Positions 58,606 to 64,000 of a DNA stretch of 64,000 bases are shown here, piece by piece (within the stretch, counting starts at the first letter, position 1; the number at the start of each line of letters is the position of its first letter). The DNA is taken from NCBI RefSeq assembly GCF_012844305.1, contig NZ_JABANE010000015.1, forward strand, positions 41,906 to 105,905, given 5' to 3'. This DNA is from Flammeovirga aprica JL-4. GTDB lineage: Bacteria > Bacteroidota > Bacteroidia > Cytophagales > Flammeovirgaceae. The translations under genes and the position numbers were made by a program. Below the pieces are notes generated by a model. The model was not told where the DNA came from and ran no database searches. It saw only the letters and a program-made list of their open reading frames with translations.

Positions 58606-58960
58606 TCTTTACATTTTTGATTACTTTAAAGATCTAGTATTAAGACAAAAGAAATGAGATGTTTTTAAACTAGAAGTCAGAGACTTCTTATGATCTTTTA
58701 AACACAAATAACGCTTCGCTTAACATTTGCGCTAGAGGGCGGGATCAGAACCACTGGCGCGGATGTTAAGCGTCAGCGTCATCCGTGCCTTAGGATCAAA
58801 AGAAATCTCCCGATTTCTAAAAGCTGTTTATCTAATCCTATTTTGTTTAAACGGCAGGTTAAAGTGTCCATTTATTTCGTAATACTGACTATCAGAAAGG
58901 TCTATAAAAACACCTTCATGGACTTTTTCAAACACCCTCTATTACACTCACAACACTCAA
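58606..58960. repeat. Palindrome-rich intergenic block upstream of the molybdoenzyme gene
   Basis: Hairpins AGAAGTC/GACTTCT (58672-58688), GGCGCGGATG/CATCCGTGCC (58756-58789) and AGAAATC/GATTTCT (58801-58818) follow one another. The second and third have the same order and loop pattern as hairpins at 27986-28047. No gene is seen; the FdhF-like promoter is expected after 58820. Confidence 0.7.
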
Positions 58961-61270
58961 ATGGAAACCAAGAATAACAAACTCCAAACCATTGAAGAAG
59001 CAATTGGTCCTGTTGATTTTACGGGCTTAAAATTGACCGCTCCATCACAATATGCCGCCGGAGTACCTGCCGTAAAAATTGCTTTGGAGCATGCCATGAA
59101 GGAAATGGGATTGGCAAAATCGATTGCAACGCTCTCAAAATTAAATCAAAAAGAAGGAATAGATTGTCCGGGTTGTGCATGGCCTGATCCTGATAAAAGA
59201 TCCAACTTAGGCGAATTCTGTGAAAATGGTGTGAAAGCCATTGCGGAAGAAGCCACCAACAAAAGAGTAACACCCGCTTTTTTTGAGCAGTATTCTGTAA
59301 AAGAAATGAGCGAGTGGTCTGATTTTAAAATTGGGAAAAGCGGTAGAATCACCCACCCTATGGTCTTAAGAAAAGGCACTTCCCATTACGTTCCTATTGA
59401 ATGGGATGAAGCTTTTGAATTAATTGGACATCATTTGCATCTCTTGGATGACCCAAATCAAGCGGTATTTTATACTTCAGGAAGGTCAAGTAATGAAGCG
59501 GCATTTTTATATGGTCTTTTTGCAAGAAAATTAGGCACCAATAATATGCCCGACTGTTCCAATATGTGCCATGAATCTAGTGGAGCAGGCCTTTTCCAAA
59601 CTTTAGGAATTGGCAAAGGCAGCGTTACTTTAGAAGATTTTCAATATGCGGATGTAGTTATGGTTATCGGTCAAAACCCCGGTACAAATCATCCCCGAAT
59701 GCTAACGGCATTAGAAAAATGCAGACAACAAGGTGGTAAAGTTGTGAGTATAAATCCTTTAAAAGAAGCTGCCTTAGTACGCTTTAAAAACCCACAAGAG
59801 GTAAAGGGAATTGTAGGAAATGGAGCAGCAATTTCAGATCATTATCTTCAGGTAAAAATCAATCAAGATGTAGCACTATTAAAATACATCATGAAACGTT
59901 TGGTTGAACTAGACAGAGAAGAAGCGGGTGTGATTGATTGGGATTTCATAAAAGCCAATACCAACGGAGCAGGTGAACTATTGAAAGATCTTGACAGCTA
60001 TTCAAAAAATGATTTGATCACGCAAACGGGACTTTCCCTAGATGAAGTTGAACCGATTGTAAAGTTATTGGCTGAAAGGAAAAAAGTGATTATTTGCTGG
60101 GCAATGGGTTTAACACAACATAAAAATGGTGTTGATAATATCCGTGAGTGTGTTAATCTTCTATTATTAAAAGGGAGTATTGGTATAAAAGGTGGCGGTA
60201 CTTGCCCGGTGAGAGGCCACAGTAATGTTCAAGGTGACAGAACCGTAGGTATCACACATCACGTTTCCCCTAAATTAAATGCTTCTTTTGAAAGAACTTT
60301 CAATTTCAAACCACCAACAAAAGAAGGATTGGACGTGGTACATTGTATAAAAAGCATGTATGAAGGAGAGGCAAAAGTATTTATGGCATTGGGAGGCAAT
60401 TTTCTTTCTGCTGCTTCTGATACAAATTACACTGCAAAGGCCCTTCAAAACTGTGAGCTAACCGTTTCTGTAAGTACAAAACTCAACAGAACTCATCTTA
60501 TCACAGGAAAAACTTCTTTGATATTACCTACACTGGGACGTACTGAGAAAGACGAATCAGACGGTCAATCAAGGTTTGTAACCGTAGAAAATAGTATGGG
60601 CAGAGTGCACCGTTCTTTGGGTAGAATAGATCCTGCATCTGAGCATTTAATGAGTGAGCCTGAAATTGTCAGCCGTATTGCCAAAAGTTATTTTAAAGAT
60701 GATTTTTCTATTCCATGGAACCGCCTTGGGACAGATTATGATTTTACCAGAAGTAAAATTGCGGAGGTCTTTGACGGTTTTAAGGACTACACTGAAAGGA
60801 GTAAAAAAGCGGGTTTTGATCTACCCAATCATGCTAGAAAAGGGGACTTCTCAAAACTCCCCGGAGGTGTGGCCAAGTTTTCGATTAATCAGCTTCCCGA
60901 TCATGATTTAAAAGAAAACGAATTCTTGATGATGACGATCCGTTCTCATGATCAGTACAACACCACAATTTATGGTTTGGATGACCGCTATAGAGGCATT
61001 TATAATGAAAGAAGAGTGGTATTAATTCACCAGAATGATATTGAAAAATTAGGGTTAAAAGCGAATGAAGTAGTGGATTTAATCAGTGAATATAATGGTG
61101 TGGAACGAAAGGCAGAAAACTTTATCATTGTCCCATATGATATTCCTGAAGGCAATCTTGCCTCTTATTTCCCAGAGGCGAACGTTTTAATTCCTAATGA
61201 TCAATTTGCTACATTGAGTAATACTCCTATTAGTAAATCTGTGAGGGTGAGTATTTTGAAAAAGAATTAA
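58961..61270 (+). CDS. FdhF/YdeP-family molybdopterin oxidoreductase, probable formate dehydrogenase
   Basis: The protein has 769 residues, close to other YdeP/FdhF-like alpha subunits. A Cys pair (CPGCAWPD, about 67-70) lies near the N-terminus. The molybdopterin region contains FYTSGRSSNEAAFLYGLFAR, NNMPDCSNMCHESSG, VVMVIGQNPGTNHPRML and GTCPVRGHSNVQGDRTVG. A C-terminal molybdopterin-binding beta-barrel (about 650-769) follows. It may oxidise formate to CO2, fitting the dehydrogenase-hydrolase pair just upstream. Biochemistry of this subfamily is sparse, and YdeP itself is linked to acid resistance, so the formate role is inferred from context. No partner subunit is adjacent. Confidence 0.8.
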   Translation: METKNNKLQTIEEAIGPVDFTGLKLTAPSQYAAGVPAVKIALEHAMKEMGLAKSIATLSKLNQKEGIDCPGCAWPDPDKRSNLGEFCENGVKAIAEEATNKRVTPAFFEQYSVKEMSEWSDFKIGKSGRITHPMVLRKGTSHYVPIEWDEAFELIGHHLHLLDDPNQAVFYTSGRSSNEAAFLYGLFARKLGTNNMPDCSNMCHESSGAGLFQTLGIGKGSVTLEDFQYADVVMVIGQNPGTNHPRMLTALEKCRQQGGKVVSINPLKEAALVRFKNPQEVKGIVGNGAAISDHYLQVKINQDVALLKYIMKRLVELDREEAGVIDWDFIKANTNGAGELLKDLDSYSKNDLITQTGLSLDEVEPIVKLLAERKKVIICWAMGLTQHKNGVDNIRECVNLLLLKGSIGIKGGGTCPVRGHSNVQGDRTVGITHHVSPKLNASFERTFNFKPPTKEGLDVVHCIKSMYEGEAKVFMALGGNFLSAASDTNYTAKALQNCELTVSVSTKLNRTHLITGKTSLILPTLGRTEKDESDGQSRFVTVENSMGRVHRSLGRIDPASEHLMSEPEIVSRIAKSYFKDDFSIPWNRLGTDYDFTRSKIAEVFDGFKDYTERSKKAGFDLPNHARKGDFSKLPGGVAKFSINQLPDHDLKENEFLMMTIRSHDQYNTTIYGLDDRYRGIYNERRVVLIHQNDIEKLGLKANEVVDLISEYNGVERKAENFIIVPYDIPEGNLASYFPEANVLIPNDQFATLSNTPISKSVRVSILKKN

Positions 61271-61280
61271 TGGCAAAATA

Positions 61281-61424
61281 CCGTGCACCATGACTCAAGT
61301 CATGGGCAGGTGATACCGACTCCACCAACACTGAAGTGTTGACTCCGTTTTTTTTAACCTTCAAGACTTCAGTCTTGATAAGGTTACAGTATCACCTGCC
61401 CATAGTTTTAACTATGGTGCACGG
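61281..61424. repeat. Cloverleaf-forming repeat, copy 3, inverted orientation
   Basis: CCGTGCACCAT (61281-61291) pairs with ATGGTGCACGG (61414-61424). The left arm CATGACTCAAGTCATG and right arm CATAGTTTTAACTATG are hairpins, and GGGCAGGTGATA pairs with TATCACCTGCCC. Inner hairpins AACACTGAAGTGTT and AAGACTTCAGTCTT match copies 1 and 2 but in reverse order, so the element is inverted. The outer AGTACT ends are missing. It begins 10 bases after the molybdoenzyme stop. Confidence 0.85.
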
Positions 61425-61657
61425 ACCACCCAACTCCTACTACCCTTGAACTTATGCACCAAAACAAACTCCGCCACACCCAAAGCACTTTTACCGCCTT
61501 TTTCAGGTAAAAAAAAAAAATCCGTACCCTTGACCTTAAATTTCGAAGGATCAATCAAAGGAATATTCTGTTCTCTGATAAAGTTAATCAACTCGCCATA
61601 AAGGGTGTAAAAAAACAGGTTCATCCTTCTCTGACAAACCTGTTTCCAATCATACAC
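61412..61657 (-). pseudogene. Truncated copy A1 of the array's small gene
   Basis: The first ~59 residues (ELINFIREQNIPLIDPSKFK, VKGTDFFFLPEKGGKSALG) match A2 and A3 of the array. After SALG the frame diverges (VAEFVLVHKFKG) and runs into the arm of the cloverleaf repeat at 61424, where it ends. The conserved C-terminal half (LRNE...NGEFRVW) is lost. An intrinsic terminator lies inside the nominal 5' end (61614-61644). It is the last, decayed unit of the A-B array. Confidence 0.75.
61607..61644 (-). terminator. Intrinsic terminator at the B1/A1 junction
   Basis: On the minus strand AACAGGT (from 61644) pairs with ACCTGTT (to 61614) and is followed by a run of T. It directly follows the B1 stop and lies inside the nominal A1 frame. 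Confidence 0.7.
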
Positions 61658-61659
61658 TA

Positions 61660-62481
61660 TTAGTACCTAGGTACAAAACGATCTTTTCCTTCTGGACCAT
61701 CATAGTCCTGATCTTGCAACTTCCCATCTTCTTCTCTGATATAACCAAAGAATTTTCGCATCATCTCTAGATTTTCTTCCTTGGTCTTCTCGAAAGGATT
61801 GTCGTAAATCTGATAGTCGAAAATATGGTAAGGTTGCCCATCTATCCTTTTTTGGAGATGCCTTTTCTTAAAAGCAGGGGCATTCTCCAACATCTCTATA
61901 GTATAATCATCTTGAAACTCTAGTTGTCCTGTTAAATATTGCCAATAGACTGTTCCATAGGAAAGTCCTGTTTGAGGAATATCATACTTACTTTCAAAAT
62001 CATATTGATCTGTTCCATAGTTAGGGTCGTCTTTTTCCTCATATTCTACTGAAGCTAAAAAAGAAATAGGATAGATGACCGCAGATAATTTACCTTTGAC
62101 CATATCTGCAAACTTATTGGCTTTATTGCCTTTTAAATATTGTTCTTCTAACTTGAAGCTTGCCCCCAATTGAACATTTCTATTACCTTGTTTGGGCTCA
62201 AGTATAGAAAATACTAACCTGTTAGATCCTTCACCATATATTGATACTACACGATAAGCATCAAGATCAGTAAAAAAATGTTGGTGTATTCTCTTTAGAT
62301 CAAAAGCTAATCCTTCCTCTGAAAGAATTTCATCATCGGTTTTTCGTTCAATAGTTAGCTCCATAGTTTTCCAATTAGTATAAAAAGGATTATTAATCAA
62401 GGAATCTATAATTTTTTTTAAATGCGGAACGTTTGTAGCCGTTTTCATAATCCCTGTAAATCCAACACTCAAAGTATTCAT
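61660..62481 (-). CDS. Array protein B1, unknown function (possible immunity protein)
   Basis: The protein has 273 residues and is about 85% identical by eye to B2. It has no signal peptide or membrane segment and is acidic in its C-terminal half (VEYEEKDDPNYGTDQYDFESKYD, EKTKEENLEMMRKFFGYI). It ends in EGKDRFVPRY. I do not recognise the family. It begins 9 bases after A2 and is followed by an intrinsic terminator, so A2-B1 is one unit. A cytoplasmic, acidic partner repeated with a small gene is the usual look of an immunity gene, but this is inference. Confidence 0.6.
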   Translation of the reverse strand: MNTLSVGFTGIMKTATNVPHLKKIIDSLINNPFYTNWKTMELTIERKTDDEILSEEGLAFDLKRIHQHFFTDLDAYRVVSIYGEGSNRLVFSILEPKQGNRNVQLGASFKLEEQYLKGNKANKFADMVKGKLSAVIYPISFLASVEYEEKDDPNYGTDQYDFESKYDIPQTGLSYGTVYWQYLTGQLEFQDDYTIEMLENAPAFKKRHLQKRIDGQPYHIFDYQIYDNPFEKTKEENLEMMRKFFGYIREEDGKLQDQDYDGPEGKDRFVPRY

Positions 62482-62490
62482 TGTTCTATT

Positions 62491-62817
62491 TTAAATTAAC
62501 ATTAGTTTATTAATTTTACCTCCTTCGTCCATATACCAGACTCTAAACTCTCCGTTTTCCAATAACTTATCTACCCTTGCTTCACCAAATTCGTTTCTTA
62601 AAACTTTAATTATTTGTTTCTTCGCCAACTTCGCCGCTCCCAAAGCACTTTTACCACCTGCTTCGGGTAAAAAAAGAAAATCCATACCCTTGACCTTAAA
62701 TTTCGAAGGATCAATCAAAGGAATATTCTGCTCTCTGATAAAGTTAATCAACTCGCCATAAAGGGTGTAAAAAAACAGGTTCATCCTTCTCTGACAAACC
62801 TGTTTCCAATCATACAC
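62491..62817 (-). CDS. Array protein A2, unknown function (possible toxin-tip fragment)
   Basis: The protein has 108 residues if translated from GTG 62817, but that 5' end overlaps a terminator hairpin (62767-62804). Translation more likely begins at an internal Met (MNLFFYTLYGELINF at 62784, or MDFLFLPEAGGKSAL). Conserved regions are REQNIPLIDPSKFKVKG and LPEAGGKSALGAAKLAKK, then a C-terminal part (VLRNEFGEARVDKLLENGEFRVW) that also occurs in A3. I do not recognise the family. It is followed by B1. It may be the displaced C-terminal tip of a larger gene. Confidence 0.5.
   Translation of the reverse strand: MYDWKQVCQRRMNLFFYTLYGELINFIREQNIPLIDPSKFKVKGMDFLFLPEAGGKSALGAAKLAKKQIIKVLRNEFGEARVDKLLENGEFRVWYMDEGGKINKLMLI
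62767..62804 (-). terminator. Intrinsic terminator at the B2/A2 junction
   Basis: On the minus strand AACAGGT (from 62804) pairs with ACCTGTT (to 62774), followed by seven T. It is the exact 1160-bp-shifted duplicate of the hairpin at 61607-61644. Confidence 0.75.
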
Positions 62818-62819
62818 TA

Positions 62820-63641
62820 TTAGTACCTAGGTACAAAACGGTCTTTTCCTTCTGGACCTTCATAACCTGCCTTCCTCAGCTTTATACGCTCTGCCCTAAT
62901 ATAACCAAAGAATTTCCGCATCATCTCTAGATTTTCTTCCTTGGTCTTTTCGAAAGGATTGTCATAAATCTGATAGTCGAAAATATGGTAGGGTTGTCCA
63001 TCTATCCTTTTTTGGAGGTGCCTTTTCTTAAAAGCAGGGGCATTCTCCAATACCTCAACACTGTAATCATCTTGGAATTTCAATTGTCCTGTTAAATACT
63101 GCCAATATACTGTACCATAGGAAAGTCCAGTTTGTGGAATATCATACTTACTTTCAAAATCATATTGGTCTGTTCCATAGTCTGGATCGTCTTTTTCCTC
63201 ATATTCTACTGAAGCTGAAAAAGAAATAGGATAGACGACTGCTGATAATTTACCTTTGACCATATCTGCAAACTGATTGACCTTTTTACCCTTCAAATAT
63301 TGTTCTTCTAACTCGAAGCTTGCACCAAATTGGACATTTCTATTACCTTGTTTAGGCTCGAATATAGAAATTCCAAATCTATTTTCTCCTTCACCATACA
63401 TATCTATATCTCGGTAAGCATCTAGATCAGTAAAAAAATGCTCATGTACTCTTTTTAAATCAAAAGCTACCCCTTCTTCTGAATGAATCTCATCATCAGT
63501 TTTTCGTTTAATAGTAAGCTCCATTGTTTTCCAATCACTATAAAAAGAGTTATTAATCAGGGAGTCAATAATTTTTTTTAAATTTGGCACATTAGTAGCC
63601 GTTTTCATGATCCCTGTAAATCCAATCATCAAAGTATTCAT
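62820..63641 (-). CDS. Array protein B2, unknown function (possible immunity protein)
   Basis: The protein has 273 residues and is a close paralogue of B1. Differences concentrate around residues 75-100 and near the C-terminus (RAERIKLRKAGYEGPEG versus REEDGKLQDQDYDGPEG). It shares EPKQGNRNVQ, FADMVKGKLSAV, TVYWQYLTGQL and KRIDGQPYHIFDYQIYDNPFEKT. It begins 9 bases after A3, so the two are one transcription unit, and a terminator follows at 62767-62804. Confidence 0.6.
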   Translation of the reverse strand: MNTLMIGFTGIMKTATNVPNLKKIIDSLINNSFYSDWKTMELTIKRKTDDEIHSEEGVAFDLKRVHEHFFTDLDAYRDIDMYGEGENRFGISIFEPKQGNRNVQFGASFELEEQYLKGKKVNQFADMVKGKLSAVVYPISFSASVEYEEKDDPDYGTDQYDFESKYDIPQTGLSYGTVYWQYLTGQLKFQDDYSVEVLENAPAFKKRHLQKRIDGQPYHIFDYQIYDNPFEKTKEENLEMMRKFFGYIRAERIKLRKAGYEGPEGKDRFVPRY

Positions 63642-63650
63642 ATTACTGTT

Positions 63651-63929
63651 TTATATTAAAGTTAATTTTTTTATTTCTCCTATATCATTCATAAACCATA
63701 TTCTAAACTCCCCATTTTTTAACACCTCTCCTGCTGCTTCTCTCCCTAGCTCATTTCTTAATACATTACGGATCATTTTTTTCGCCAACTTCGCTGCCTC
63801 CAAAGCGCTTTTACCGCCTTTTTCAGGTAAAAAGAGAAAATCCATACCCTTGATCTTAAATTTCGAAGGATCAATCAAAGGGATATTCTGTTCTCTGATA
63901 AAGTTAATCAACTCGCCATAAAGGGTGTA
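63651..63929 (-). CDS. Array gene A3, 3' exon; 5' part separated by a group II intron
   Basis: The frame encodes TLYGELINFIREQNIPLIDPSKFKIKGMDFLFLPEKGG and ends NGEFRIWFMNDIGEIKKLTLI, homologous to A2. At 63929-63930 the similarity to A1 and A2 stops and intron sequence begins. The visible start codon (TTG at 63911) is therefore not a real start. The rest of the gene, if it exists, lies beyond the window. If the intron is removed, A3 could be the end of a longer protein, with A1 and A2 as displaced copies of that end. Confidence 0.6.
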   Translation of the reverse strand, partial: YTLYGELINFIREQNIPLIDPSKFKIKGMDFLFLPEKGGKSALEAAKLAKKMIRNVLRNELGREAAGEVLKNGEFRIWFMNDIGEIKKLTLI

Positions 63930-64000
63930 ATCAAGTAGGGTAAATATGGAATAAGTCTACGTCTATCCCATATTTATCCCTCTCACAGAACCGTGCGTAC
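63930..64000 (-). mobile_element. Group II intron, 3' end (domains V and VI), continues beyond window
   Basis: On the minus strand the window end reads GTACGCACGGTTCTGTGAGA, the 3' strand of domain V. A domain VI hairpin follows (AAATATGG pairs with CCATATTT). The intron ends CCCTACTTGAT, with a consensus A-pyrimidine 3' end. The adjoining exon resumes with TACACCCTT, shared with A1 and A2. The intron-encoded protein and the 5' end are outside the window. Confidence 0.82.

Noticed and set aside
62491..62817. A2 read as a HEPN- or RelE-like toxin
   Set aside because: No catalytic motif of a known toxin family is visible; the toxin idea rests only on the array layout.

Overview
The window is AT-rich and comes from a marine, polysaccharide-degrading member of the Bacteroidota. 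The support is SusC/SusD proteins, a hybrid two-component regulator, type IX secretion C-terminal domains, TAnnTTTG-type promoters, sulfatases and red-algal glycan hydrolases. The gene content resembles Flammeovirga and other Cytophagales, but no rRNA or other taxonomic marker is present, so the genus is a guess.

Region 1 (1-26.6 kb) is a polysaccharide utilization locus that fits carrageenan or a similar sulfated red-algal galactan. It holds a GH127 enzyme (cut by the window start), two secreted GH16 enzymes (one very kappa-carrageenase-like), a SusC-SusD-glycan-binding-protein operon, a sulfatase-GH16-GH2 operon, an AraC regulator and a hybrid sensor/regulator (HTCS). Divergent from the HTCS is a lipoprotein with a GH16 fold whose catalytic triad is altered. 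A HigB/HigA module and a deletion-derivative insertion sequence interrupt the locus.

Region 2 (26.6-41.1 kb) starts with three small genes (a winged-helix protein, a GNAT acetyltransferase and an unknown). A redox operon follows: a giant pyruvate:ferredoxin oxidoreductase, RnfCDGEA, a tiny NqrM-like Cys-rich membrane protein, a plastid-type ferredoxin-NADP reductase, then RnfB after a block of palindromes. Together these link pyruvate oxidation, reduced ferredoxin, an ion-pumping membrane complex and the NAD(P)H pool.

Region 3 (41.1-47.8 kb) is a tandem family of 7TM-type sensor kinases: two intact kinases, one remnant with most of the gene deleted, and one full-length pseudokinase. None has an adjacent response regulator. 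A 200-bp cloverleaf-forming repeat lies before and after the two intact copies.

Region 4 (47.8-61.3 kb) holds a cytochrome P450, its [2Fe-2S] ferredoxin and ferredoxin reductase. It continues with a secreted calcineurin-like phosphoesterase, a sulfatase, an AraC regulator, a Zn alcohol dehydrogenase overlapping an esterase-D-like hydrolase, and an FdhF-type molybdoenzyme. I read this as oxidative demethylation of a methoxy sugar (such as 6-O-methyl-galactose), with the released formaldehyde oxidised via an S-formyl-thiol to formate and CO2.

Region 5 (61.4-64 kb) is a tandem array with an exact 1160-bp period: a small gene (A) followed by a 273-residue gene (B), arranged A-B-A-B-A. One end is truncated by another cloverleaf repeat. 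The other is interrupted by the 3' end of a group II intron that runs off the window. Intrinsic terminators sit at the B/A junctions, and the intron lies where such a terminator T-tract would be. The layout recalls orphan toxin-tip/immunity cassettes, but I do not recognise either protein family.
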